A stretch of DNA of 64,000 nucleotides from Osedax fenrisi (Eukaryota > Annelida > Polychaeta > Sabellida > Siboglinidae), in contig OZ025243.1 in NCBI GenBank assembly GCA_964019155.1, positions 8,900,865 to 8,964,864 of the forward strand. The letters run 5' to 3'. Below are positions 1 to 14,731 of the stretch, in pieces. The notes beneath the pieces were generated by a model. That model made no database searches. It had not been told where the DNA came from and saw only the letters and a program-made list of their open reading frames with translations. Made by a program: the position numbers and the translations under genes. Position 1 is the stretch's first letter, and each line of letters begins with the position of its first letter.

Positions 1-224
1 ACTATTCAACATATTATTTGTAGTTTGTAGTTGTCTGAATGATGTTAATAAAATAGCGAAATGATATACGCATATTATAGTGGTTTATAAATAACTATAT
101 TACAAATAAATATGTCTTGCACTCATGTATAAAATACTGTTATATCATACACGACAACATTTATTTATCATTTAAATATTAAACTATATAACTAATAATT
201 TATTACTAATACAGGGTACAAAGA

Positions 225-490
225 TAAGAAGAAACCTATAAAGTTAAAGTAGAAATTGAATATTTCGATGCCACTTACAAAATAACGTATTTTATTTCTA
301 TTTTAGATTATATTTATTAAATGATTTATTTCTACTTTCGATTTTTTTCGTTTATTTTTACGGTAACTGTAAATCATTTTAATTTAATTAATTTCGTATT
401 ATTCTTTGTTTATTTCTATAAAGTATGTTATCGTTGGTAATATTTATAATTTATACTTTCGATTATATTTTCGACTATGTAAATATTAAA
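225..490 (+). repeat. Dispersed repeat, copy 1 (inverse of 13865-14130)
   Basis: Shares GAATATTTCGATGCC, TATTATTCTTTGTTTATTTC and GTATGTTATCGTT in the same order with the reverse complement of 13865-14130. Both copies lack a clear ORF or TIRs. Confidence 0.65.
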
Positions 491-994
491 TTAATAAAAT
501 AAATTATCAATCAACATTACCAGAATGATCTCTTCATTGGAATTGCTTTTTTTCAAATGGCACGTTACTTTAGAACTATGAATCAAAGAAAAACGTAATC
601 TAAGAATTATATTAAGCTTACGTCTAATCAGCCATTGGCGGCTAGATTAATGTTCCAACATATTCATTTGCTGTAAGTTTATCATATATAAGTTATGTAA
701 TACAGACTGTATTATAAAGTACATTATGAACTCCTATAGGAATTGTTTTTGTATACATGTTATATATCCTTATGACATTAGTATTATTTTTAATATTGCC
801 GGACCAACCCCATATTTATTACATTTATTCAATTCCTATGCTGATATTATATATGTTAATCCACTATTTATATATAATTTTATTATAATATATATATATA
901 TATATCTATGGATATTAAAATCAATATAATTATTATTTTTAAAATATGATTAATACATATATGTTAGGTTTTTTGGTACCTCGCCAAAAACTTT

Positions 995-1114
995 GTGATT
1001 TGAATGTCTGTACAATTGTTTATTCGAATTAGCGATTTTACCATAGCGTATGATTGGCTATTATAATTAGCGTATATATTTATAGACTATAATATGTTCA
1101 ACGGTTTATCAGTA

Positions 1115-1145
<31 letters not shown>

Positions 1146-1280
1146 AGTTTTAGTTATTTTCACTGGTTCGGTTTGGTTGGGTTTAGTTTTATATTTCCAT
1201 GTTTTTTAGCTGGATTACATCACGATTGAGCCTATAAAAACATACATATATAATATATATGAGTGTTTTTAATATATAGG

Positions 1281-1328
<48 letters not shown>

Positions 1329-2208
1329 ATTGATAATCCATGTCATGTATTATAGTCAGGGTTGGAAAGGCTTTAAAAAACCTAAATTAGGTTTTTAGGT
1401 TTTTTAAAAAAACCTAAAATGTGTTATTTAGGTTTTTAGGTTTTTTATTTTCTTATATTTGTAAAATTATAAATAAGATTTTTTTAATTATATATTTTAC
1501 AATATTTATTTAAAATTATTTAATAATTTGTTTATTATTTAATGATTACTATTATTAACTATATATTTGTTTAAATAATACCCAGAATTCCTATTATTTA
1601 TATTATCAATTTAACTGATTCACTTCACACTCAAAATATTTTTATTAAATAAACGATACCCTCCTAAAACATAGGAATTCCACCAACCTATGAAGTCAGA
1701 TATATTTTGTAATATATACAGTTATGATAGAATATTATATAGTCTAAATTTTATTAAATATGTTTATTAAAACTGTATATAATTATGTAAAAAATATAAT
1801 TATGAAATAACTATATTTGAACGAAAAAAAACTATATTTTAGACGAAATAACTAAATTATGCGGACGAATTGACGGACAAGATGAACCAACGGATGAAGT
1901 AACCTGTATTCTATTATTATAATCAATATTTTCAAAAAATAAATGGATTTTATCTATTAAAATGGTAAAAAACCTAAAAAAAATTCTAAAAAACCTAAAA
2001 AAACCTATGTTTTTCTCTAAAAAACCTATTAAAACCTAAAAATCTAAATTCACGTTTTAGAAAAAGTAGGTTTTTAACAACCCTGATTATAGTATATAAA
2101 TATTATATTTAATATATATTTAATATATAAGATAATTATAATGGCCAATCATACGCTATTGTAAAATCACTAATTCGAATAAACAATTTTGCGGGTGTTC
2201 AAATCGCG
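995..2208. mobile_element. Long-TIR element (two ~75-bp inverted arms) interrupted by a hAT MITE
   Basis: The arm 995-1069 and the arm 2133-2208 are inverted repeats of each other (shared core ATTGTTTATTCGAATTAG and AGCGTATGATTGG, with a few mismatches). The interior holds AT repeats and the MITE at 1357-2085. It is probably a foldback or MITE-type element in the MCM3 intron. The outer ends and target duplication are unclear. Confidence 0.65.
1357..2085. mobile_element. hAT-type MITE with 8-bp target duplication
   Basis: The ends are CAGGGTTGG and its inverted form CAACCCTG, and both flanks carry ATTATAGT (1349-1356 and 2086-2093). TIRs starting CAGGG with 8-bp duplications are typical of hAT. 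The subterminal regions are built of many short inverted motifs of the type AGGTTTTT / AAAAACCT. No coding capacity. Confidence 0.85.
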
Positions 2209-2394
2209 TGGCTCTTAACCATAATCCGTTTTTATGATTATTATTTAAATTTTGATAAACAGAAGATTTTTACTAAAAATCTTCTGAAAATGTTAGGTAT
2301 ACTTTTTTCATATATTTTTAATATTCATTTTTATTTCATATGATTTATAATAGTATACATCACTAATATCTATCTTTAAATAATGCATTATTAT

Positions 2395-2520
2395 AATTAA
2401 ATTATTAATTCAATTAGTAATTGAATTACTAATTGTAAGGGTTACCCTTATATTATATAAGTTACCCTTAGGGTATCATTATCATAATGATTATGATAAT
2501 GATTATCATAATCATACATT
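2395..2520. repeat. Nested short palindromes in MCM3 intron 1
   Basis: TCAATTAGTAATTGAATTAC, GGGTTACCC...GGGTA and ATTATCATAATGATTATGAT form back-to-back hairpins. No element ends were found. Confidence 0.55.
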
Positions 2521-2764
2521 TAATTCGACGAATTATTCAAAAAATCTAAACATATAGATTGTGTGATTAAGAGATATTAATTTTAAAATAAATTATTATT
2601 ATCCTTTTATTAGTACATTTTTCCATTATAATTTGTATTCTAAATTATTTAATTGTATCTAATATGACAAGTGTAATATATTATATATTTGATTTATTTT
2701 ATCGCTCATATATAAATGTAATTTACATAATATATAATTTAAATAATAGATAACATATGCTAAC

Positions 2765-2833
2765 TTCATCATCTAAAAAATCAAGATATTCTCTTTGGAT
2801 TTCTCTTATACGAGTATCATCTTCTTCAGCCAT
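2765..2833 (-). CDS. MCM3: MCM3 replicative helicase subunit, first coding exon only (partial gene)
   Basis: Read on the minus strand, an ATG at 2833 opens 23 codons beginning MAEEDDTR and ending in IQREYLDFLDDE, followed at once by a donor GTTAGC (2764-2759). The string IQREY-DFLDDE is the characteristic N-terminus of MCM3, a subunit of the MCM2-7 replicative helicase in the nucleus (animal MCM3 proteins carry QR(D/E)Y(L/V)DFLDDE near residue 15-25). The exon ends in phase 0, where the family continues with another acidic residue. I saw no second exon in 1-2758, so the rest should lie beyond the left edge. It is divergent from SNX17 with 196 bp between start codons. A chance ORF is unlikely given start, motif, phase and donor together, but one 23-codon exon is limited evidence. 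Confidence 0.82.
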
Positions 2834-3029
2834 GTTTATTTATTGTGAATAATTAGTACAACTATAATTATAATAAAATTGAGTTATTATATTCGCGCCA
2901 AAATATAAACGTAATTATTTTGAATATCACGTGATTTATTTTATTGGGCATGTGATATAAATATTATTAAATTTGATTTGTAATGAATATTTGTTCACAA
3001 TTATATATTAATCATTCCTTTTTGTAAAA
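2834..3029. promoter_or_regulatory. Putative bidirectional promoter between MCM3 and SNX17
   Basis: The 196 bp between the two divergent start codons contain TTCGCGCCAAAA at 2892-2903, which on the MCM3-sense strand reads TTTTGGCGCGAA, a textbook E2F/DP site. A palindromic E-box CACGTG sits at 2928-2933 and an inverted CCAAT-like ATTGG at about 2944-2948. MCM genes are classical E2F targets, so the site suits the minus-strand gene. No TATA box can be assigned because the whole stretch is AT-rich. The sites are seen; their function is inferred. Confidence 0.6.
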
Positions 3030-3089
3030 ATGCATTTTTTAATTCCAGACACCTCCGAAAATATTAATCAAAATGGTGGATCATATACG
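3030..3089 (+). CDS. SNX17: SNX17 exon 1 (start; residues 1-20)
   Basis: It encodes MHFLIPDT... and ends GGSYT. Vertebrate SNX17 begins MHFSIPET and has GGS just before the first PX strand. The donor is GTTATA at 3090, phase 0. Reading on without splicing reaches a stop after ten more codons, so splicing is needed. Confidence 0.9.
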
Positions 3090-4143
3090 GTTATAAATCC
3101 GCTAAAAAATGTATTCATTTAGTTGTCTTTTAAAGTAGTTTGGTGATTATTTTTAAATAATTTAAAATAATAAATTTATTTAAAAATAAGTTTGAATATT
3201 TATCAATATATAAATGGTGTAAATAATAATGAAATGTATACTTACTATATTTATATTTATATACATATATAATAATAATATTATTCATTTATATAGTTGT
3301 TAAGTTCATTACAATTTTATTGAATTAAAGTATTTTTCCGATCCAGACATTTTGCATGTATCGAATATCATGTTCAATATGCGCCGATTATTTTGATTAC
3401 GATTTTTAGGTCTAATTTAAAAAAATTTGACACACTAATGTAAGTGATAAACTAATATAAAAAATGGTAAAATATGATATATATATATATAATACAGGGA
3501 AATCGTAATGCTGAATACTGACATCGGCCCCAGATAAGTCACGTGTCAAAAGGATAATTCAAGTAAACATTGCACGGCAGGCGTTATATTTCTCAGTACA
3601 TTATTCACCTAGTAGTGAAGTTGTGTCCTATATATATACATACATATCGTAATACCGTATACAGCATACATGCTTATATATTAATATGATATTATATAAG
3701 CTCTACGCGTATATTTACTTATACTATCAGTTAGTCACGTGACCTTATGGGGGGCGGTCAAAATCATCATAATCAAAACAAGCCGACCATATTATCCTTT
3801 CATATCGCAAATTATTAGAGTATATTATATGAATTATGAAGATTTTGAACTAATTACTTAATAAGAATAATTCTCAATAAAATTCATATACCTAAAGACT
3901 ATAACTACATAAAAGTATTTACATATATAGCTTCATAACATATACATTGTATACAGTTACGGTACACAGTAACTTTATTTGATATTTTCTGCGGAACAGC
4001 ATTACACTACAGCATACACGGTGTACTATTCATTAAATACTATACATTTTATATACTGTATCGCATGAGTATTCCACTGCATAGAATATGTTAAATGCAT
4101 GTGTAGATTACGGCATACAATTATACTATTGTAAACGATGTGA

Positions 4144-4196
<53 letters not shown>

Positions 4197-7100
4197 TTGC
4201 AGATATTATGTTATGCTACTGTAGATAACGTTTTAAAGAAATTTTAGATTTCAGATTATATTTTATATTTATTTATATATCAATAGTATTATTATTTAAG
4301 AAGCAAATGTATTTCGGTTAGGGTTTAGCTTTTGTACAGGTTATGATTTTTTTTGTCTTTTGTATTTTGATTATTTATTTATTTGATTATTTGATTGATT
4401 GATTGTATTTATAGTTTGATCATATAATTTTAATTTGGTATGTGTTATATTTGATATATATTACAATTAAAGTACTATTAAATTACCCAATTTAAAATGA
4501 AATAGATGTACTACATTCGTTATCATTGATAATATAAGTTATGGGGACGAGCGCCACTCGGTCTATAAATAGATTTTAACATGTAGGAGATAGGGAATTG
4601 GTACGTGTTTTAAAAATCCGAAGGCTTTTTATACAATATAGTATATTGTGTTAGTAAAATGTATTTGCATATCTCAGAACCTCGATATCTCAGACTATTT
4701 TCTTCGGTCCCTTCAAATCTAGATATCAGGAGTTGACTGTATTATAAATAATAAATTATTATTATTATTAATATATATATAATTAAAATTGTAAATAAAT
4801 TTTGTATATTCATATATTATTTGAGTAATAATAGAATATATTTGTATGCAATTTATAATACTAGTCGCATACTAGTATTTTTATTATATGAAGATTTATT
4901 AAAAATACTAGTTCCTCTATCTCCTAAATAGTTTACAAAATATAACAACTGAATACAATCAATACTGACACAGCGTCGAGATAGTATTGATTTAGACTTA
5001 ATTAATTATTGATTGTACGGCCGCGGCAGATAAATAATCACGAAGCCCTGATTTATTTACAGTTCAACCTATATGCATGTATTGATATTTAATTGGACCA
5101 CTTTACACTAGAGGCATGATTGTTTAAACCTTACATTCATTTATTTTTCTATCGAGAAATAACATAATTCATAATTCATTAATTTATTCACATAGAAGTG
5201 TATTGCTATATAAGTTTGTGATGTATTTATTGAGTATGGTTATTATTATTATTGCATGAGACTAACTATGTACTACTAGTATTGACTAGTGATGTAAATG
5301 ATGCAGAGCCGAGACTTTCATTTTCGGAAAAAAAATGAGCCCGAACCTAGACTCTAGCCAAACTAGCACGAGCTGAGTTGAGACTTTAGATAATTAAGAC
5401 TGAGACTACATCATGCTTTAGATTTGAGCATCATTTACATCACTAGTATTGACTATACGATTTAAGTTATGTAACATCAATCATTCATATAATAATAATA
5501 ATAATAATAATAATATTTATTAGAAGAATTTTAATTTTGTTCTTCTGTTAAATTACAATGATATTTATATAACATTTTCTTCTAAATGTATAAAATATCA
5601 TCATGTATTTCTATTAATTATTCTTCTGAATAACTTCTGATTATCATTATTAATATTACATCTTATAATGTATATGACATATTATAATTTATATGACCGT
5701 GGCAATTTCAATTGAATAGGCTCTCAACTAAGCCTCGCTATACTACCATTACGCTATATAATAAATATAATACATTTTAAACGTTTTATAATAAATATAA
5801 TTTAATTCTAATATATATATATATATTAATTATGATAATTATTAATATTAAATTCAATATTAATATATCAATAAATAAATTTTCTGCTATAAAATTATAT
5901 ATATATATATATAGGCTATATCAATATTGATATATACTTGTTAAGTATATGTTATAGTAAAATGCATGTTTACATTGCTAATAACTTATTACTAATAAGC
6001 TATATTCACTTATTGACATATCAGATAAGCATGGTAAACTTCTCCATCTCGAATCTGTGTATTAGTTTGTTGTAGCGAGATATAAGGAAAGCACGGCAGG
6101 TGAATAGTCTACCATTATATCTATGCGATGTATTAACTGACCGTCTACTTGACCATTGTTTTATTGTGGACAATCCAACTATGGATGATACAGTTATACT
6201 GAATAAGCATAGGTAACAACCTTCCCATGTATAATATCATAATTAGTAATGATTAAACACGGCACACTTATTCATTATAGAATATAGTTAATCATTTTAA
6301 CAAAAGAATTAATTTATAAATATCAATGCACATAAACATATTTCCAATGTGCATTGTCCATCTGATGATGTTACAATCGCCAGCAATTCAACTGTTCACC
6401 TGACCAGTTATCTTACTTAAAAACCGCACCCTTAGACACAAGAACAGTACTCATGATTTGTATAACTATTTATGACATAATTATAATGGTCTATAAACAA
6501 CGGTAGTACTTGCAACGTATAAGGGATATAAGGGAGTTACTGGTATATCACAGTATTTCAATATGTGTATACAACAATAAAACATACATATATTTAGTAT
6601 ATATTATAATATAATTAGATAATATGAGATGAATGTTATATAGAATTAACATAAAAGGAATATTTTATAACACTCCATTGTAATATTAATATTTATAATA
6701 ATTATATTACTGATGTAAAACATTTTAAAATTTGTTTTCTTTTATATATTTAAAAAAGCATGTTTTATGATGCACAACTTGTAATAGGGTGTTTACACCA
6801 ATTCCGTATTTTTTATTTTCATATACCCCATCGATAAAAATAAACTTTCATTATATCGATGGGGTAAACATATATCCACATCTATATATTTTATTTTGTC
6901 TATCATATTGAAACTAAATTTGAAAATATACATAAATAATATATATTTATAAACATTATATATATATATTTATATATATATATATTACTATAATATATTA
7001 GTATAATATATATATATATAATCCAAGTTCCAATATCATAGAAATAAATATTATATTTAGAAATATGAAATCATATAACGCCATCTATTATTAAGATAAA

Positions 7101-10100
7101 GGTTCATTCCGCTACGTATTTTATTTTTCTGTACAGAAAAATAGGATTATTTCCTTTTCATTTTCTGTACAGAAATATAGGAATATGACTCATTTCATAC
7201 ATTTACAGAACTTTTACTGTAAATGATTCACTTTCTGTACGCATTTCACGTAACGTAACGTATAGAATTGGTGAACACCCTATTATGTGTAATACTTTAA
7301 CTGTGTTGGATAATAAACTCAGAATAATAATGTTACACTACCTATGGACGTATACAAATAATATATACTAATATGGATATATAATATATTGTGTTGTTTT
7401 ATATAAAAGTATGATTTATGTGTATATATTTATTGTATATATATTTATTTAAAAACAATATATATATATATATATAGAAATAGCAGTAAAAAATTAATGT
7501 GTATTGTATGTCTATTTGTATATATGAAATGTATAATATATCATAAAAAGCTAGATATTATATATAGAGACATATGTCCTTATATAATACTAACATAATT
7601 AATGAATTTAAATTCATTGAGTTATTTTATATAATATTAGGGCTCCCTTGAATTGAATTATATATTTCCTATGTATTAACATGTAAATATGAGAAATAGT
7701 GTGACCACTGACTTCTTTAGTATAGATTACTTATACATATCTATTCTTGCATTCGTACTGCAATTACGCACTATTTTGTTATTCAAATTACTAATTTATT
7801 CAAATTTAATCTTTTCACATTTATAATACTGAATAAAATAAATAAATATATATAACATAATATATAATGCTATAATACAACTTATATTGCCTACCTAAGT
7901 TAAATAACTATTACGCTTAATGCATTAATTACCCCTTCCAGTAGTATACACTATAACCCCGTTCAGCATTACCATGAACTCTAACCCCTCCCCTCGACCT
8001 TCCTCTCAGACGTATAACCTTCATGTGAACGGCAGTCTGCACTGTTCGATACGCTACAGTGACTTCTATGACTTCAACGAGAAGGTTTCTATTATGTCGG
8101 CCAATAATAATAGACACGTGACATCTTATCGTGAAGTACTTTAGGAGAACCATAGAGCTAGAGAGAACTAGAGTGGTAATATTTAATGCCTGGCAGCGTA
8201 AGCCAGTGCAGAAAGCGGAAATAAAAAATCAGCCATCTTGCGGTGACCAAATATTCAGATATAATATTCTTTTGATCATAACTTATTATTATTAATTATA
8301 TCAAAAAAGTAAAATATTATACTTATATTACTTTTGTATCCCCTTTCCAATGATATTAATAATGTTATTCTAGCTTGAAAATAAAAAATCAAATAGGTCA
8401 AATCCGCCGATTGCTGCATGTCAGATACCTTATTTACTACTCTATTTCTCTCTAGCTCTATGAGGAGAACACATATATGTAATGTAAATAACAAAAGAAA
8501 AATAACATAAACAAATATCTCCTAATAAATAATGAGTATTATTTATATCATTGATACTATAATATTATCATTCGTATAAAGGTATTTTCATAACATTTAA
8601 GATATCTATTATGTCATCACCTCCCGAGCTTACTCACTACACTTCTATTCATACCCCTTCTTTTACTCCTATTTACACTCCTTCTTCTACTACTTCTACG
8701 TACACTTCCCAATCCTAATCTTAATCCAAATATTAATCGCGATTAAAACCCACTCCACATCCAAACTCTTCATTCTTATCACCTCATTAGGTAAATGCAT
8801 CGATTTCAAATATCTATTTGTTAAATAATGTAAACATAAGACATACATACCTATATAACAAGTTTAACTCGTCCTCCCGTCGTATAATTACTATTATTGC
8901 CTACTTGTATAGACTCAGATTCTACATAAATAGAATTAGGTTTCGTGTCGGTCGTCACCTTTACTTTACATTACGAAGCGTTACAGCTCGTTTATAATGT
9001 AATAGATAGGAGCCTACATGCTCCTCTAAACCTAATTCTACTATCGTTGAACCGCGCCCTTAGATAACCCCTAACCACACCCTTAGATAACCCCTAACCG
9101 CGCCATTAGATAACTCCTAACCGCGCCCTTAGATAACCCCTAACTGACCCCTTAGATAACCCCTAACCGCGCCCTTAGATAACCCCTAACCGCGCCCTTA
9201 GATAACCCCTAACTGCCCCCTTAGATAACCCCTAACTGCCCCCTTAGATAACCCCTAACCACACCCTTAGATAACCCCTAACCGCTCCCTTAGATAACCC
9301 CTTACTTCCCCCTTAGATAACCCCTAACCGCGGACTTAGATAACCCCTAACCGTGCCCTTAGATAACCCCTTACTGCCCCCTTAGATAACCACTAACCGC
9401 GCCCTTTGTCCACCAGTTGGTGAATATGTACACTACGTCGAACCTTCCCTCGTTTCCCCCTAAGAAGATCTTCCCCCTGATGGGCTCGCAGCAGGAAACC
9501 CGTCGCATCGCCCTAGAGAGATACATTCAGATTAGTTAGTGAGGCAATAATAGGTGGCGCTACTAATAGCTAGTCATGTATAGGTTCTCATTGTAGCCAC
9601 TGATATATAATTAGGTCGATATGAATTCATCAATATTTAGTGAAACATCAAATGTCAGCCATCTTGTATGTAGGGACCATGTGAATGCAATTTTTATATT
9701 ATTTATACTGGGATTGTAGCGATGTTTCAGTATGGTTCTATCTTCTTTGATTAGATCTAATTAGTGATCATGTCGCACACACATAGACTTTATTATCGCG
9801 GTGTTTAAGTAGACATGTGTACCCTACGGTAGCCATACAAGTAGACACGAAGGGTAATCATATACATACTATTATAAAGACATGATTAAACCTCACTCCT
9901 ATAAATAGGCTATTAGTCGACTTCTAATTAGTCATCATCTAAATGATTCATCTGTTGTCTTTGTAACTCAGATAATTGTTGAAAGTATATTAAATCATTA
10001 CTATATATTGCGTATACGAGGGTAATAACATGTATTATAGGTAGTGTGTGAGTTTATATTTTATTAGTAAACACGTATAATCGAATAATACTATTATAAT

Positions 10101-13100
10101 TACTTGTTTTGATATAATAACAATTCATCTTTGAAGTCATAATTTAAATTGTATATATATTAAATAAATCTATAAATCCTATCCTATATTAAAATATCAC
10201 ATATTATTTAATAATCATCATATAATTGAATATTTATTTTTCTTATCTAATAATCTAATTTCCTAATTTTATTTACATTTAAATATTAGTATGTATAGCA
10301 AACTATAAGTATATGTCCAATCATTCACATATACTTTTATCGAATATCTAAATATAGATAACTTATTAAGGGCTGGCGTTTCTAGTATAGATGTAATAGA
10401 TTGAGAATTAATAGGCATATGACAAATATTATTTTAAAGGCTAATCATCGTAAAATTAGTATTTAAATTTGTTTACTATGTTTTTAAGTATATAACAGAA
10501 TAGCTACTTCATATTATCATGTAATACGTAGGGCCGCAGGAAGGTATATTTCATAGGGGGGGTCCCTCAATAATTTATATTATTATTATATATTTTTTTT
10601 TGTGTATAACTAATTACAATTTTTTAGATATTATATAAATATATAAGTCCATAAATGTACATATCATTTTATTAGGTACTTTTAATAAATGTCAGATTTA
10701 ATGAAATGAGAACATCTTCTCTCTCCATTCTGTTTTATTAACAATGATAACATCAATTCATCAATGTTTAATTCGTCTAGAGTCTAACTGTGAATACTAC
10801 ATATCATTAAACTATTCAGTCTCTTTTGTTCCATAGAATTTCTTATCAAATTATTTACGGTGCGAATGTTACTAAAACTTCTTTCACAGTCAACTGAACT
10901 TGTTAATGATTAATTTCTTACAATGATTAATTTCATCAATATTTTTACATTGGAATATATTTTCTTTATATTTTCGATACATGAATTTTAATATAATATG
11001 GCATCTTCTAAGCACCTAGCTCTTGACTCTCTTTTAAATAGAGGTAATTCAGTTTATAGTTCTTCTAAATTCAATTCTGGATATTTATTAAACTTAACTG
11101 AATCTATATAGTTTTCTTTTAATAGTATATTTAGATTGAAAAATGATTTTAATGATTCACTATCACAATTAAATTTGTCTTTGAGTCTTCTTGTAACAAT
11201 ATCATATGCATTCAAATAGTTCACTCTAAATAATATGTATTAAAAAATAATTAAATTATATATGTATAAATTATATGTATGTATATAATATATATTTGGA
11301 GATATATTTATTTTATAATACACAATACTTATAATATATTACATAAAATACCTTGTATTTACTTTTCTTTTTCTTTTATTAGTTATATCTTTAATGAAGG
11401 CAACATTTTGAATTTCGATAAGGTTTTCATGAAATAATGTTGAATATGAATTTCTTATAATAGTCAAGGATCTGGAACATAGTTGTAAAGAATCATTGAC
11501 ACCATCTAATGTATTATTTGTTACCATCATTGATTTTACTAATATATCTAAAGGCTCAAAAATACTTAATGCCACTTTCAGTCCTAGATAAATATTACCG
11601 CTTTCAAGTTTTTTCATAATTGATTTGCATTTATCATATTTGTCAGAAGTAATATCATTTCTATGTATAATTTTATATAAAGATGCACCCATTTCTTTAT
11701 AATACGTGAGTGTATCTTGTATAGCGAGCTTTCTTATTGTCCAGCGGGTTGGACATTATGTCTTCAATTTACAATATGTGAAAGTGTTTCTAAATTTGAT
11801 AGAATTAGAGTACAATTGTCCTATTTCATTAACTATGGTTAATATAGATCTAATACATTCCGGTTCACTAACATATTGAGCGACTAGGTTTACTCGATGA
11901 GCTATACAATGGGTGTAATATGCCAGCGGTTGTTCCTGACATATTAATGCCTGTACCAAATTGTATCTGCCAGATATATTACTTGCTCCATCATACGAAT
12001 GACCACGTACATTCTCTATTGGCAAACACAATATTATCAATACATCTGTTAGCATATTTGCTATAGTTTCTGCTTTTGTATTAGATATTTCGTATAGACC
12101 AACACATATTTCTTTAACTTCAAGATTAGCCTTGACATGACGAATGCATATCGATTATTGTTCGTATCCTGAAAAGTTTTATAATATAATTAATTATTTT
12201 AATTTATAATAATTATAATCGTTATATAAAATTTAAATACCTGAAATATCCTGGGTGCCATCACACATTATATTGTAGCAGCCATCTATTTGTTTAATAA
12301 GTTATCTTAAAACAGCATGTGAAAATATTTCAATAATCTTGTTTTGAATTTGCCATGATAATAGGTGTTTCTTCCTAGTATTGTCTGTTAATATATGTAA
12401 TCATGATTCTAATTGAGTAATTTCATTTTTCTTAATTGTAATAGTTAATTTTAGGAATTTACACTCAAAATGTTCCGTACCTCTAAAGGATATGTTTTAT
12501 TGAGATAAGTATCTTATGGAAGTAAATATAGCCCTCAGAACAATATTATTATTTCGTATATCATTTTTATTATGTATGATCAGTACATCTTTAATGCTAT
12601 TATTATTCTCCGTTTACATTGCAATATAATGCATATTTGAATTTCCATGACTTGTAAATCGTTCTAATGCCTTCTTCCAATTTGAATAACCATGTCATTA
12701 TAAATGCTGGGATGTTATCACGATTTGTTTTTTATAATTTTTAACACAATAGAAGCAAAATACTGCTTCCTTGTCACTACACCAATGAATCCATTAAAAT
12801 TTATTGTACCAGTTTTTCTGGAATGATAACATTTGATCTTTGTTATTCCGACTATACACATATTTTACTAATAATCACTATCTACTAACATACAATTTTC
12901 TCTAAATTATTAACAAATTATTAAAGTATTAAATTATTTTTATATTTTGGTGCAAGAATAGGGGGGGTCCTAAGATATCCGGACCCCCCCTGATTATAAC
13001 AGGGGTGTCCGGACACCCACGACCCCCCCTGTTCCTGCGGCCCTAGTAATACGTATACAATATTTAAATGTAAACTTAATAATACTAATAGATACAAGTA

Positions 13101-14651
13101 AATATAGCATTTTGAGCATTATCTTAACACCATCATTATACATTGTTACTGTTTATTTCTATTTCAATATATACGTATATAATCTATATTAAGTATATAA
13201 TTTGTAAATTGTATGATAATTCATTATGTATTTCAGTATATATGATTCATTAAAGGTATTAACTTAAATAGTGATTGCAATTATTAAAAATTGTAAAAAA
13301 AAAATGTTGAGATACAAGATTCTAAATTTTACTTATATTTTCTGGATAATAAAGAATATCACTATTTATTGTATATAATATGTTAGTTTTAGTATTTATT
13401 ATAATATATATTTACTTTATTAATAGATTAGTATCATAGAAAAATGAAATTATATTTTAAAAGTGGTAACAAATATATTCCGTATATATTTATTTATAAA
13501 AAATAGAATTTATTATAAAATTAATATAAAATAAATATATAATATTTTTTAAATTAATCATACTTATTTTAAATTATTAAATACATTGAATACATGAGTT
13601 AATTATAAATATTATATAGTAATTATTTATTATTAAATCATTAAATTTTGAAAAAGTTTAAATCATTCTAACCAGGCATTATTACGATTATCAGTGATGT
13701 AATAGTTATGTAATTAGTTATGAAATAGTTATGTAATAGTATTCGTATTGTTATCTTTAATATTTGTTTTCTATTTAATATTATTCATTGTTTATCCCTG
13801 TAACATATTGTTGGTAAAAAATAATTTAAATTATAATTTTTGATTATTGATTGATAATTTATTTAAGCAAATATATAGTCGAAATATATTATAAAAAGTA
13901 TAAAGTGTACATATTTGCTAACGATAACATACGTTATTGAAATAAACAAAGAATAATATGAAATTAAAGAAATAAATATGTTTTTACAGTTACAGTAAAA
14001 TAAACGACAAATTATTGAAAATATAAATAAAATATAGCGTAAAAATAATCGAAAATATAAATAAAATATTTTTTTTTTATTAATGAGGGCATCGAAATAT
14101 TCTATTTTTACTTTAAAAATTTTAAATTCTTTTAAACTTTGTAACATTTAATAGTAATACATTATTAATTACATAGTTTAATATTAAAATGATACTATAT
14201 AATATTTTAAATTGATCACAAATAGTACATGTTAAATATCAAATAAACCAATACTAATACTAATACTAAACAAACAAATAATTAAATACTTTTAAAGTAT
14301 GTCACTTTTAAAATCTGTATTAATAGAACATTATTAATATTGTATTTTAATAATATTTTAAATTTGAAACACATATATATATATATATATATATAAAACT
14401 AAAGATAATACAGAACAAAAAAATAATAATTTAATATTTATTACTTTAAAATCTGTGATAATAGTAAATTATTAATTTTATATTTTAGTAAATTTCAAAT
14501 ATATATTAAAAAACACAAATATTCTATACAAAATTAAATATAAATTATCGAATATATAAATTTCTGTAAAAAAATTACTATATAGTTTTAATATAGAGAT
14601 ATTATAAATTAGATATTCTAAAATCACGAGAGTTAAACATATAATATATAC

Positions 14652-14731
<80 letters not shown>

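Larger units (their letters stand above)
1..2764 (-). other. MCM3 intron 1 (partial)
   Basis: AT-rich. Beyond the dispersed repeat (225-490), the long-TIR element with nested MITE (995-2208) and the palindromes (2395-2520) I see nothing. The open frame 726-929 is AT-rich and unsupported. Confidence 0.6.
3090..8009 (+). other. SNX17 intron 1 (4.9 kb)
   Basis: Holds an (AT)n tract near 4150, a pogo-like end (4680-4739), the hAT MITE at 5287 and the TA-type MITE at 6784. The remaining sequence (3100-4100, 5460-6780, 7290-8000) is unremarkable AT-rich DNA. Confidence 0.7.

Noticed and set aside
9055..9405. Possible internal telomere-like repeat (CCCTAA)
   Set aside because: CCCCTAAC occurs once per 23-bp unit but the unit is not a telomeric hexamer array.
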